Source: Dickeya chrysanthemi NCPPB 402 (GTDB lineage: Bacteria; Pseudomonadota; Gammaproteobacteria; Enterobacterales; Enterobacteriaceae). From it: a stretch of 34,646 bases of DNA. Both the position numbers and the translations under genes were made by a program. The notes beneath the pieces are model-generated. The model saw only the letters and a list, made by a program, of their open reading frames with translations, made no database searches and was not told the origin of the DNA. The stretch lies in assembly GCF_000406105.1 (NCBI RefSeq), contig NZ_CM001974.1, forward strand, positions 2,396,104-2,430,749, written 5' to 3'. Every line of letters starts with the position of its first letter. The stretch's first letter is position 1. Shown here piece after piece: positions 17,073 to 25,029 of this stretch.

Positions 17073-18546
17073 GCAGACGCCCCCAGAGGTTTGCTACGAA
17101 CAGGATACGCGCCAGGCGCTCTTGCAGATCGTCGGCCTTCATCTGCGGATACAGCTCCGCCAGTTCGCCCATCAAATCGCCGGGACGAACGCCGGACTGG
17201 ACGCGTTCAAGCAGCGGAGCCAGCAGCGGCTCCAGCGTGTCGTCAAGCTGACCACCGTTCATCACAACATCAAGTGCCGCATCGAGTGCATCCTGTGCGT
17301 TAACATCGGCATTGACGGCTTCAGCGAACGCCAGCGATTTGCCAGATAGCGTCGCTTTGGGCGTTTCGTCGATATCGCCGTCTTGCAACTGGTACTCACG
17401 CTTCCAGTATTGAGGGGTGAAGACCACACCCGCGCTACTGAGCCGTTCGTCACGTTCGGCCTGCACTTTATCGACAGATTCCTGCTCCCACAGCTTATAC
17501 ACCGGCGCGACAACGTTACTGCCAAAATTGAGGTCAACCACCCAGCGGATAAGCTGGTTGATGGCTCCTTCTACAATATCGGCATCACCATCCCGAATAT
17601 CGCCAGTAACCTCCAACCCAGCCTGCGCCGAGGCTTTGTTTGCCGTTGCTTCTGTGGTCTGGTTTTGCCCCAGAAGGGCGATCGCAATTTCGCTGCGCGA
17701 TACTGCGATCAGATTCTGGTAAATCTCGCTACTATCAGCTTTGCCTGCCGCCTCTTTGATATCAACGGAGGAGTCATCAGGAATAGCGGCAACAGCGTCC
17801 TCGATCATCGCTTCCAGCGAATCCAGCAAGTTGTCGATTTCCCCCTGCGACGTGCCGCGAGGATGCTTACCGACCACCCACGGTGAACCGTATTTCTCGG
17901 CAAACCTCACCCAGAATTTCATCCCGCCTTTTTTAAACGTCACGGGCCAGAAGCACATTGACAGGTCGGGGAAGCCGTATGGGTTGTCGTATGTTGCATC
18001 CTGACGCGGCACGAGAAACTTGTAGTCTGGTATGGCTTCGCCCTCAAACCCGCTGTCACGGGAACGGAAGCGCAGCCGGTTGTCGGTGTCGAACTGGAAC
18101 CAATCGGCCGGTTTACCAACGATGTCGCCAACATGCCAGCTTGTCCCGGAACGTTGCCACATCACTTCACAGGGCTGGTAGCCGTACAGCACCGCATCGG
18201 TCATTTCCCCGATGATGCGTGACATATCCATATCCATCAGCATGTCACGGATAAAGCTGAATACCTGTTCAGAGGCGTTCCCTCTGTCCACGCCGCGCTC
18301 CAGCGCTTTCACTGCTGCTTTACGACGACGAATACAGCCACCGACTAACGGGTCAGTGCGCAGTTCACGATAAATACGAATATCCTTTCCCTGCGCCTTC
18401 AATATCGGGTCGGGGTTCGGCAAGTACATGCCCAACCCGTAGAAATCCATGCTGCGGTCACGTGAAGCGATCTGCTCGCTGAGTGATTTCTTAGGCTCGG
18501 AAAAGGAAACAAATTCAGTGGGAGAAACCCAAATACCGCGTGTCAT
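17053..18546 (-). CDS. portal protein (DUF935, Mu gp29)
   Basis: 497 residues of the Mu gp29 / DUF935 family: YRELRTDPLVGGCIRRRKAA, FQFDTDNRLRFRSRD and KFLVPRQDATYDNPYGFPDL. It forms the dodecameric portal at one capsid vertex and binds the terminase encoded just upstream. Start overlaps the terminase stop by one base. Normal length. Confidence 0.92.
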   Translation of the reverse strand: MTRGIWVSPTEFVSFSEPKKSLSEQIASRDRSMDFYGLGMYLPNPDPILKAQGKDIRIYRELRTDPLVGGCIRRRKAAVKALERGVDRGNASEQVFSFIRDMLMDMDMSRIIGEMTDAVLYGYQPCEVMWQRSGTSWHVGDIVGKPADWFQFDTDNRLRFRSRDSGFEGEAIPDYKFLVPRQDATYDNPYGFPDLSMCFWPVTFKKGGMKFWVRFAEKYGSPWVVGKHPRGTSQGEIDNLLDSLEAMIEDAVAAIPDDSSVDIKEAAGKADSSEIYQNLIAVSRSEIAIALLGQNQTTEATANKASAQAGLEVTGDIRDGDADIVEGAINQLIRWVVDLNFGSNVVAPVYKLWEQESVDKVQAERDERLSSAGVVFTPQYWKREYQLQDGDIDETPKATLSGKSLAFAEAVNADVNAQDALDAALDVVMNGGQLDDTLEPLLAPLLERVQSGVRPGDLMGELAELYPQMKADDLQERLARILFVANLWGRLHERNRD

Positions 18547-19862
18547 CAGTAATTCTCCAATAGACGTGTGGACGAACGGCGGCGGCGTGAATTGACGGTG
18601 ACCGGGCCAGCAGGGCCGTCTGATGCATTAATTGCCAGGAAACACGCCCAGGCCCGGTCTGCGTGACCGCCACTGTCACTCTCGGCGACAAAGCGCGGAA
18701 CACCTGTCGGGCCGGACACTTTCTGCAATTTATGCAGGTCACTGCGCAGTTCCTGACTGCCGCGAGGGATGCGGATCTGTCTGTCTTCAAACACCTCTTT
18801 TCCGCGTGTGGCCATTGTCAGCTTACTGGCTGAACCGAAAATGACGCCCTCAACCCGGCTGCTGCCGTGGCGGTATTTGGCATCTTCCACTGGTTTTTCT
18901 CCCATGCCGGTTTGATCCATGCAGCAACGCAGCACCCGGTAGCGGAAAAACACGTCGTCCAGTAAGGCGTCCTGCTCGGCGAATGTGGCACGTTTACGGA
19001 TGATGATTTCCCGTGTCCAGTACACATCACCGACCTGTTCCAGTACCCAGATGACGAACAAGTCGTGACGAATACCGATATCGACGCCAACGAAGCACGG
19101 CCCGCCAGTGTAGTGTTCAGGTAGTCCGGCATGATCGTGCTCGACGCCATCAATCAGCTCAAATGACAGCCAGGCGCTGGCCTCATCCAGCCATTTCAGC
19201 TCGAACTCCTGCGCCCAGGCATCGTCATCATTCAGCGCCAGCCGCATCTGTTCGATGTCTCGCGGCAGACCGTCTGCCACTGCCTGATGAATATCGACAA
19301 CATGACGCGACCAGATATCTGCCAGCTTCGTGTCGGTCATTAGTTCGTAGAATTTATTGCCTTTGCCATTCGGCGTTGACGTGATGCGCAACTTCCAGCC
19401 ATTCGAGATGACAGGAAACAGTGCGGCCCAAATCTTGCGGCTGTCGGCATGGAACGCGAATTCGTCCAGAAATACATTGGCGGAAAAACCGCGTGCAGTA
19501 TCCGGGTTGGCTGGTAATGCGGTGATTTTGGAGCCACCGGGTAGCACCACATCCAGCATGGTGTAACGTTCGCCGGATTCCCCCTTGAACCCGCCTTCGA
19601 TTTCCTGGATCGCCAGGCTGTAGGCCCGACAGTGTTTTTTCACGCCTTCCTCAATCGCCTCCTTCGCCTGCCGTTCGCCGCGAGACAGGATCACCCAGCG
19701 CGTGCGGCCACCGGCCACCTCTGTTTCAAACGCGTCGTCTACCAGTTCCAGCGTGGTAGTGAATGTTTTCCCGGTCTGACGGGCAAACATGCCAATCTTG
19801 AAACGGGCGCGATCGAGAAACCACCGTTGCTGATAATGGTGTAACTGAATTGCGGCGCTCAT
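18546..19862 (-). CDS. terminase large subunit (Mu gp28)
   Basis: 438 residues. ATPase: Walker A-like MFARQTGKT at 25-33 and Walker B VFLDEF with D133/E134. Nuclease (RNase H-like): GVDIG around 243, CMDQTG around 311 and the late DSGGHADRAWA acid. It packages Mu-like headfuls, including flanking host DNA, from integrated copies. It overlaps the small-subunit stop by 4 bp. Confidence 0.94.
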   Translation of the reverse strand: MSAAIQLHHYQQRWFLDRARFKIGMFARQTGKTFTTTLELVDDAFETEVAGGRTRWVILSRGERQAKEAIEEGVKKHCRAYSLAIQEIEGGFKGESGERYTMLDVVLPGGSKITALPANPDTARGFSANVFLDEFAFHADSRKIWAALFPVISNGWKLRITSTPNGKGNKFYELMTDTKLADIWSRHVVDIHQAVADGLPRDIEQMRLALNDDDAWAQEFELKWLDEASAWLSFELIDGVEHDHAGLPEHYTGGPCFVGVDIGIRHDLFVIWVLEQVGDVYWTREIIIRKRATFAEQDALLDDVFFRYRVLRCCMDQTGMGEKPVEDAKYRHGSSRVEGVIFGSASKLTMATRGKEVFEDRQIRIPRGSQELRSDLHKLQKVSGPTGVPRFVAESDSGGHADRAWACFLAINASDGPAGPVTVNSRRRRSSTRLLENY

Positions 19863-20407
19863 TTGACAATCCCGTAGATTTCTTCGCGTACCCGACGAAG
19901 GGTTTCCGCATCAATGCGACCAGACCGTTTCGATTCGGCTTCCAGTGCATCCATCTTGGCGGCGATTTTGTCCCGTAGCTCTGCCTGAAATTTTTTCAGA
20001 TTGACGCTGGCCCGCGACAGCGTGGCGACGTTCTTAGCCACTTTCGACAGCAGATCTACGCGCACTTGCGGATCGATTTCTTCTTCGTCTGCTTCCTGCA
20101 ACTGGACGATACTCTCGAACAGCTCGGTCTGTATCAGCGCGATGACCGCTTCCGAACGCGCATCCTGATCATCCGCTGCACCCTCAGTCAGCATCCGGGC
20201 GGCTTCCGTTGCTGACCGAATTGCCGCGAAACGACGCTCGATCTTCTGGCCATAACGGTGGATAGCCGACTTGCTGATAACGTAGCCCTGTTCACGCAGC
20301 AGGCTCTCCAGTTCGGCATAGCCACTGAAGCCTGATTCGGTCAGCGCACGCTCAAGCCAGCGGCGGGCATCATCCGGCAGTTTGTCGATAGTGCTGCGTC
20401 TTGCCAT
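19859..20407 (-). CDS. terminase small subunit (DUF3486, Mu gp27)
   Basis: 182 residues from the ATG at 20407, reached 1 base after the stop of the upstream gene and with GGAG upstream. RRSTIDKLPDDARRWLERAL and the helix-turn-helix GYVISKSAIHRYGQKIERRF are the DUF3486 signature, followed by a long helical region with an acidic stretch (QEADEEEIDP). It recognises packaging DNA for the large subunit. An upstream in-frame start at 20470 is less likely. Confidence 0.88.
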   Translation of the reverse strand: MARRSTIDKLPDDARRWLERALTESGFSGYAELESLLREQGYVISKSAIHRYGQKIERRFAAIRSATEAARMLTEGAADDQDARSEAVIALIQTELFESIVQLQEADEEEIDPQVRVDLLSKVAKNVATLSRASVNLKKFQAELRDKIAAKMDALEAESKRSGRIDAETLRRVREEIYGIVK

Positions 20408-20408
20408 A

Positions 20409-20720
20409 TCATTCGCTCCAGTATTTTTCGGGGCGAGCGATGCCAGGGCCACATTCCACAGTGTATTCAACCAGGTCTACGCCCAGCCGGGTCAGGTCTG
20501 CAAACCACGTGCCGCTGGGCTGCTTCACCAGTTCAATCATTTTGCGGTCTGCCAGGTAATCCAGTTCCCGCCGCAACTCCAGCGCGGTGGTATCCGGGTA
20601 AATCGCCCGCATGACGTCCAGCAAGAAATTTTCATTTGAGGTATACGGCCGCGCTTTATTCAGCGTCAGCAATAAATTCCAGCGCATTGACTCGCGGCGT
20701 ACCCGTAACACATCAACCAC
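20409..20720 (-). CDS. winged-helix phage protein (Mu gp26-like position)
   Basis: 103 residues: RWNLLLTLNKARPYTSNENF and LELRRELDYLADRKMIELVK followed by a wing (TWFADLTRLGVDLVEYT) give an ArsR/MarR-like winged-helix plan. Similar small genes lie before the small terminase in Mu-like phages; role unknown. It shares one base with the upstream gene. Confidence 0.7.
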   Translation of the reverse strand: MVDVLRVRRESMRWNLLLTLNKARPYTSNENFLLDVMRAIYPDTTALELRRELDYLADRKMIELVKQPSGTWFADLTRLGVDLVEYTVECGPGIARPEKYWSE

Positions 20721-21037
20721 TATTGCCTCCCGTGCTGCTGCACCAGTTCAAGTTTGTTATAGAGCGCGTCCAGTTTGGCCTCGATGACAGTCTGCCCCCG
20801 GATATAGTCCTCCCGACGGACATAGTTCAGCGGCAAGTCTGCCTTCAGTGCCATGAAATCACGCTCCAACCCGTTCAGGCTGCCATTGAATTCACGCAGA
20901 CTTCCCTCAAGCGTTCCTATCAGCTCGGTCTGCCGCTTCTCCAGTTGAGCCAGGAACATTTTGGCAATAGTGAACACGAACCCTAAAAAGCCCAGCATCA
21001 GCCCAACCAGTTGCCAGAACTCCACTTCAATTTTCAT
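20720..21037 (-). CDS. DUF2730-like membrane/coiled-coil protein (Mu gp25-like)
   Basis: 105 residues with one N-terminal membrane segment (FWQLVGLMLGFLGFVFTIAK) and a coiled coil behind it (about 28-105). This matches DUF2730-type proteins found between lysis and terminase genes in Mu-like phages. Function unknown. Overlaps the Rz gene by 4 bp. Confidence 0.7.
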   Translation of the reverse strand: MKIEVEFWQLVGLMLGFLGFVFTIAKMFLAQLEKRQTELIGTLEGSLREFNGSLNGLERDFMALKADLPLNYVRREDYIRGQTVIEAKLDALYNKLELVQQHGRQ

Positions 21038-21675
21038 TGTTTCTTCCTGTTCTTCAGCCCGTCGATGTAATCCAGCAGGCCGTTAATCTGCGCAACTAAT
21101 TGCTGATAGCGCTCGCCTGCGTCCGTACTGTGGGCGAGGACGTCGCGCTGTGTGACGCCGGAGTCGCGTAACCTGGCGTCAGCGGGGCCAGCGGTTGTGG
21201 TCGGGTCGCCAGCCCAGCTGGTAATGGCGGCAGTTCCTGTTCCAGCGGCGAGGCCAAAGGCGGCGTTGTATTGCTGCACGAAGCCAGCAGTAAACACGCA
21301 CCGCTGAACATGGCTCTGGCCGCGTTCGTCAATCCAGCGTTCAGTAACATCGTCGATTTTCCTCTTCAGGTTTTCGTTTTGTTTACGCAGGGCGGCTGTG
21401 GTTGTGAGGTATTCCTGTTCTGCGTCATTCGCAGCCTTCACCCGTTGTTGATAACGCTGCTGTAATGCGACCAGCGCCGCGTTATCCCGCTCTGCCTGCT
21501 GCTGGGCCTGTCGCGTATAGTCTGCCTGCAAGCTCGCCAGCGCCGCTTTGCCCTCTGTTTCAGCCTTCGTGAAACCCTGCTGATAACCGCGCTGGTGGAC
21601 AAAACCCAGCGCGACCAGCACGGCAGCGATGCAGAGCAGCAATTTCCAGGGAAGATTATTAAGCCCGGTCAACAC
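21034..21675 (-). CDS. i-spanin (Rz-like)
   Basis: 213 residues: short N-terminus, membrane anchor near 10-27 (KLLLCIAAVLVALGFVHQRG), a coiled coil to about 115 (QQAERDNAALVALQQRYQQR), and a periplasmic end. It pairs with the lipoprotein encoded inside it (21096-21350) to fuse inner and outer membranes in the last step of lysis. Longer than lambda Rz, but of the class seen in Mu-like phages. It overlaps the endolysin by 17 bp. Confidence 0.85.
   Translation of the reverse strand: MLTGLNNLPWKLLLCIAAVLVALGFVHQRGYQQGFTKAETEGKAALASLQADYTRQAQQQAERDNAALVALQQRYQQRVKAANDAEQEYLTTTAALRKQNENLKRKIDDVTERWIDERGQSHVQRCVFTAGFVQQYNAAFGLAAGTGTAAITSWAGDPTTTAGPADARLRDSGVTQRDVLAHSTDAGERYQQLVAQINGLLDYIDGLKNRKKQ
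21096..21350 (-). CDS. o-spanin (Rz1-like lipoprotein), nested in Rz
   Basis: 84 residues in another frame wholly inside the Rz gene. FSGACLLLASC is a signal with a lipobox (L-A-S-C), after which the mature part is Pro-rich (PPLPAGLATRPQPLAPLTPG), as usual for Rz1. GAGGA lies about 9 bases before the ATG at 21350; an internal ATG at 21311 could give a shorter signal. Outer-membrane partner of the i-spanin. Confidence 0.85.
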   Translation of the reverse strand: MLLNAGLTNAARAMFSGACLLLASCSNTTPPLASPLEQELPPLPAGLATRPQPLAPLTPGYATPASHSATSSPTVRTQASAISN

Positions 21676-22387
21676 AGCTACGCCCTCCCCAGGTCAGATA
21701 GCGCGGAGCCAGTTCCAGCAGAATGCGCTGCGGATAATGGCGGTTCTCACGCCATGCGGTTGCATTACGCCCGGCATTGACGGTAGCGACCTGGCTGAAC
21801 CAGCGCTGACTGTCCAGCCCGTGCTGGGTAGCCAATTTCTGGTCGCGCTGTACCCAGCCCAATCCGCCGTTATAGCCGGACAACGCCATCGCCATGCGCT
21901 CGCAACCATTGGCTGCATTGATGCGCTGCCACAGCCAGCGGTCATAGCTTGTCAGCGCACGAATGGCCCAGGCGGGGTTAAACGGCTGATTAGCTGACAG
22001 CGCAGGAATAGCATTGCTGATCCACTCAGAGGTTGACGGCATAAACTGCGCCAGACCGCTGGCACCGACGGGCGACACCGCTCGCGGGTTCCAGCCGGAT
22101 TCCTGATGTAACTGGGCGGCAAAGTCAGCAACTGGGGCATTCAGCCCCCAGTCGATTCTGGCGTTACGGATCACGTCGTTGCGGTATTGCTGGGCAGCGG
22201 CGGGCGGCTGTGCGGCATGGGCCTGACTGAAGAAGCCGCCACACCAGAGCAGCCAGGCAATCACCAGATTGGCCACAAGCTGCCACCAGAAGCTGTATTT
22301 ATCGTTGCGTGGTTCGCCATGTTTTATAGCTGTTACGCCCAGACCAAAGGCGAGCAGGATGATGAAAGTGATTTGCGGCCAGTTCAT
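21659..22387 (-). CDS. endolysin: membrane-anchored lytic transglycosylase
   Basis: 242 residues. Two hydrophobic segments (about 6-22 and 35-57), then an SLT/goose-lysozyme-type domain: the catalytic Glu is E96 in QLHQESGWN, followed by GLAQFMPSTSEW and ALSGYNGG. It cleaves peptidoglycan glycan strands. I chose the ATG at 22387, two bases after the holin stop and with GGGG upstream. The upstream in-frame start at 22417 lies within the holin gene. The membrane-anchored start suggests a signal-arrest-release style endolysin, an inference. Confidence 0.85.
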   Translation of the reverse strand: MNWPQITFIILLAFGLGVTAIKHGEPRNDKYSFWWQLVANLVIAWLLWCGGFFSQAHAAQPPAAAQQYRNDVIRNARIDWGLNAPVADFAAQLHQESGWNPRAVSPVGASGLAQFMPSTSEWISNAIPALSANQPFNPAWAIRALTSYDRWLWQRINAANGCERMAMALSGYNGGLGWVQRDQKLATQHGLDSQRWFSQVATVNAGRNATAWRENRHYPQRILLELAPRYLTWGGRSCVDRA

Positions 22388-22389
22388 GA

Positions 22390-22734
22390 TTACAGCCCCA
22401 TTGCCACAGCGAGGCACACAGCTGCAACAATGATCGCCCGGCGAATCAGCGCAGCGGCAAACACCAGGTGATGGCCGGGTTTGATGGGATACATGCCGAC
22501 ATCCATTAGCGCGGGTTCGTGTTTCAGGTACTGGCCGAGCGCTGCTTTCGGAAACAGCGAGCGGTCAAGCCAGTAACCGAGCACCGCCGCCAGCGTAATC
22601 AGGGCGATTTTGTAGATAACAACGGGGAGCTGTTGCGGTGATACCAGCGCAATTACAGAAAGCAGCAGAACGGCGGTAATCTGCCAGCCGAACAGGCGTT
22701 CAAGACGTTTGATGCGGAATTTTTTGAGGTTCAT
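22390..22734 (-). CDS. holin-type membrane protein
   Basis: 114 residues from the ATG at 22734, with AAGGAG 8 bases upstream. A basic N-terminus (MNLKKFRIKRLERLFGWQ) is followed by two or three hydrophobic helices (about 17-34, 40-58, 92-112). Its position before endolysin and spanins fits a holin, as in Mu-like phages of enterobacteria. It is the first late gene. The ribosome site lies in a perfect hairpin (22736-22762), so lysis timing could be controlled at translation. Confidence 0.8.
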   Translation of the reverse strand: MNLKKFRIKRLERLFGWQITAVLLLSVIALVSPQQLPVVIYKIALITLAAVLGYWLDRSLFPKAALGQYLKHEPALMDVGMYPIKPGHHLVFAAALIRRAIIVAAVCLAVAMGL

Positions 22735-22735
22735 A

Positions 22736-22762
22736 GCTGTCTCCTTGTGTAGTGGAGACAGC
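22736..22762 (-). promoter_or_regulatory. hairpin that hides the holin ribosome site
   Basis: GCTGTCTCC, 9-base loop, GGAGACAGC: a perfect 9-bp inverted repeat. In the late mRNA the 3' arm contains the Shine-Dalgarno bases (GGAGA), and the AUG begins 1 base after the stem. It could also be a DNA dyad bound by the Mor-like activator, but it would lie downstream of a promoter. Confidence 0.6.
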
Positions 22763-22821
22763 ATGACGGATTGTGCTACGTGGGGATTTTAAACAGCGTT
22801 AATGGTGGTAAAACAGAACGC

Positions 22822-22842
22822 AGAGGGAGAGGTTCTCCCTCT
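22822..22842. terminator. hairpin ending the repressor/membrane-gene operon
   Basis: AGAGGGAGA, GGT loop, TCTCCCTCT: a perfect 9-bp stem 13 bases after the stop of the 266-residue membrane gene. The following bases on the minus strand are GCGTTCTGTTTT, so the T-run is poor; it may be a weak terminator separating lysogenic and late transcription. The late promoter should lie between here and 22762. Confidence 0.5.
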
Positions 22843-22854
22843 TTCAACATACTG

Positions 22855-23655
22855 TTATAAGGGCTGAGCTAAGAACCAATTGCCAATCTGCTTACTAGGT
22901 ATAAAACTAAACTTAATCCCGTTAAGAATAACTGACTGAGATTTCTCCGGCTCTTCTTGATAGTTTTCCATCAGTTTCAACATAATCCTTGCCGGTTCTC
23001 CCGTCCCCATAGTGTTATCACCCATTACTGCTGAGTAGGCAGATATTACGACTGCCATAACGTTCATTCCCGATTTATCTGTGCCGTCACCGCTGGTGAT
23101 AATCGAGATGTTTTTCAAAATACCAGATTTTTTATCAACCGACCCGACAATACCGATATGCTCATTAAACGCGTAATTAAAGGTGTTGTTTACTTCTCCT
23201 GGCTGAACTTTCACTTTAAGGCGAAATGGCACATCAGTCTTTTTCAGGTTTGAGTTCATCCGTTTAGCAAAAACGTCTGGTGTAATATCTAGTGTTTTTA
23301 CTTCTGCAACGTTTTCAGCAGGTTCGATATTTTTTGGTGCTGGTGCTGGTGCTGGTGCTTCTTTCTTCTCACAGTCCCATTCTGATGGACCATCAGGTTT
23401 ATACACTTCAAGACAGCCATCATGCGGTTTAGATGCGGGTTTTGTTTCAGCCGTAATATTTTGTGTTGACGCATTTTGAGCTGAAGTTGGAACGACAGAG
23501 ACCAGAAAAGCAAGGGCCACAACCGAACCGACACAGACACCACTGGTTTTACTTAACCACGGTTTATGACCTTTCTTGATGAACATACGCGAAAGATACC
23601 TGGCAACCAATACCCAGATAACAACAGCACCGACAAGGGAAAATAACTCTTTCAT
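22855..23655 (-). CDS. membrane-anchored periplasmic protein, unknown
   Basis: 266 residues; not recognised. Two hydrophobic segments (about 3-23 and 38-57) end in PTSAQ, then a Cys pair (C81, C95), a PAPAPAP linker at about 101-107, and a periplasmic domain from ~120 (LDITPDVFAKRMNSNLKKTD, later FNEHIGIVGSV). The DNA is AT-rich relative to the late genes. It is transcribed like the repressor and lies 70 bp beyond the other membrane gene, so it is likely made in the lysogen. Superinfection exclusion or surface change are possible roles but unproven. AAGGA precedes the start. Confidence 0.75.
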   Translation of the reverse strand: MKELFSLVGAVVIWVLVARYLSRMFIKKGHKPWLSKTSGVCVGSVVALAFLVSVVPTSAQNASTQNITAETKPASKPHDGCLEVYKPDGPSEWDCEKKEAPAPAPAPKNIEPAENVAEVKTLDITPDVFAKRMNSNLKKTDVPFRLKVKVQPGEVNNTFNYAFNEHIGIVGSVDKKSGILKNISIITSGDGTDKSGMNVMAVVISAYSAVMGDNTMGTGEPARIMLKLMENYQEEPEKSQSVILNGIKFSFIPSKQIGNWFLAQPL

Positions 23656-23725
23656 CTCATATCCTTATATAAAAACAAAAGAACGAACCAAGCCTGACAA
23701 TCAAAGTGGTCTATTCGGTGTTAAA

Positions 23726-24259
23726 TCATGAATTTCTACGGCGTAAAATCACGTCTATCGCATCAATAATTGATTGATTTTCATTGATTATTATTGATTC
23801 TATCTTTCTAATCTTATCCATTCTCTTAACGAAAAAGGATAAAAGAAACGCCCATCCAATCAAAACAAAAAAGACTTTTTCATCCAGAATAAAGATTGGC
23901 GGTTCTTTATTGATCAACAAATAGCCATTGAATAAAGCAGAAAAGAAGGCCGAAAGCATAAGAGCAAGGCTAATCATTGTCGGGCCATTAAGATAACAGC
24001 GACGCTTTGCATCATTCCTTTTCACAGTGAGGTTCTTGCGCATTACGCGCAAAGTATGGTCATCCATTTCATGGAGTTCAAGAGGACGCTGGGGAGCTGG
24101 ATTGATGTTAACAACCGAACCAACGTGAATAGAACCAGGATTACTCCCGCCTACAGTTATCGTTATTTGTCTTTCCTGTCCGTCATCAAAAGGCAATCCT
24201 TTCAAACTATCAGCAATCTGTGCACTTAGCGCTGAAAGCTCTTTTTCTCGGCTATCCAT
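23726..24259 (-). CDS. two-helix membrane protein, unknown
   Basis: 177 residues; not recognised. The N-terminal ~80 residues are soluble (ITITVGGSNPGSIHVGSVVN), a central membrane hairpin follows (about 92-116 and 128-144), then a helical C-terminus ending in LRRRNS. It starts 16 bp after the repressor stop, with AGGG upstream, and should be cotranscribed with it. AT-rich. This position beside the immunity gene is where Mu-like prophages often carry lysogeny-expressed extras, for example exclusion genes. Confidence 0.75.
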   Translation of the reverse strand: MDSREKELSALSAQIADSLKGLPFDDGQERQITITVGGSNPGSIHVGSVVNINPAPQRPLELHEMDDHTLRVMRKNLTVKRNDAKRRCYLNGPTMISLALMLSAFFSALFNGYLLINKEPPIFILDEKVFFVLIGWAFLLSFFVKRMDKIRKIESIIINENQSIIDAIDVILRRRNS

Positions 24260-24275
24260 TTTTTTCCCTTCGATA

Positions 24276-24686
24276 TTAATTGTTAACCACCAGTTTTAGA
24301 ATGCTGTCAATTTTCACGTCATCAACCGAGCGTTCTTTTATTAAAAAATTATAGATTCTGGACGATTGCAAAATGAGTTCGTCAGATGTCCAACGCCGTC
24401 CAGCAGATTTTGCAATCAAATCTAATTTTTGGACAATTTTTATTAGCAACTCTGTATCTATATCCGCGCCATGATCTGATTTCGTTTCTTGATGCTGACC
24501 AGTAATAACATAGGTAACATCTAACCCTTTTTGCGACCAACGATGCATTGCATCAATGCCTGGCGATGATTCGTCTTGCTCCCAGCGAATCTGTGTCTTG
24601 CGTGATGCACCTGCGAGTTCCGCAAACTCCGCCTGACTAAACCCTAAGCGCTCACGCTCATCTTTTAACCGCTTCCCTTGTGACAT
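24276..24686 (-). CDS. prophage repressor (XRE-type, c)
   Basis: 136 residues. An N-terminal XRE helix-turn-helix (SQAEFAELAGASRKTQIRWE, about 17-36) is followed by a helical C-terminal domain without the Ser-Lys protease dyad of LexA-type repressors. It is transcribed away from the early operon. Its own start codon and GGAGG ribosome site lie within a copy of the presumed operator (24679-24695), which points to autoregulation. It is therefore more like P2/Cro-type regulators than Mu c, which has a different DNA-binding domain. Confidence 0.85.
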   Translation of the reverse strand: MSQGKRLKDERERLGFSQAEFAELAGASRKTQIRWEQDESSPGIDAMHRWSQKGLDVTYVITGQHQETKSDHGADIDTELLIKIVQKLDLIAKSAGRRWTSDELILQSSRIYNFLIKERSVDDVKIDSILKLVVNN

Positions 24687-24695
24687 TTTTGTCCC
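24679..24695. promoter_or_regulatory. presumed operator O1 over the repressor start
   Basis: TGTGACATTTTTGTCCC, overlapping the repressor start codon. It shares its first 13 bases with the copy at 24710-24726, 31 bp away (about three helical turns), and holds the inverted arms GACA/TGTC. Confidence 0.6.
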
Positions 24696-24703
24696 TCCAT
24701 AGC

Positions 24704-24732
24704 TTTACATGTGACATTTTTGGGACTAATAT
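24704..24732 (+). promoter_or_regulatory. early promoter with operator in its spacer
   Basis: TTTACA (24704-24709), exactly 17 bp, TAATAT (24727-24732): close to the sigma-70 consensus. The 17-bp spacer is TGTGACATTTTTGGGAC, the second copy of the operator-like repeat. A repressor bound there would occupy the promoter. Transcription would start near 24739 and read into the Ner/Cro-like gene at 24791. Confidence 0.8.
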
Positions 24733-24790
24733 TAATCATAAATCAATCAATCATCATTCAATAATCATTGACCACTTAGGAGGCCAGACC

Positions 24791-24976
24791 ATGCAAAAGA
24801 CTCCAGACCAGGTTAAGCAGCAACTGCATCAGCGCGGTGTCACGGTCACACAGTGGGCGGCGCAAAACGGTTATCCACGGCAAGCCGTCTATCGCGTACT
24901 GAATGGCTTTGTAAAAGCCAAGTACGGCAAGTCCCACGAGATTGCTGTAGCGCTCGGCCTAAAGCCCGCAGCCTGA
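24791..24976 (+). CDS. Ner/Cro-like DNA-binding protein
   Basis: 61 residues from the ATG at 24791, which has a perfect AGGAGG 8 bases upstream; the in-frame extension to 24680 runs through the promoter and is not used. WAAQNGYPRQAVYRVLNGFV is a helix-turn-helix and the SHEIAVALGL end is shared by phage Cro/Ner-type and P2-type regulators. First early gene, facing the repressor, so probably the switch protein that shuts down repressor or early transcription. Confidence 0.85.
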   Translation: MQKTPDQVKQQLHQRGVTVTQWAAQNGYPRQAVYRVLNGFVKAKYGKSHEIAVALGLKPAA

Positions 24977-25029
24977 CAACCTTCCATTATAGGAAACAGA
25001 TTATCACATATTCGAAAACGGTGAACAGC

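Noticed and set aside
22822..22842. Late-gene activator binding site
   Set aside because: The perfect short-loop stem just after a stop codon is better explained as a transcript end hairpin.
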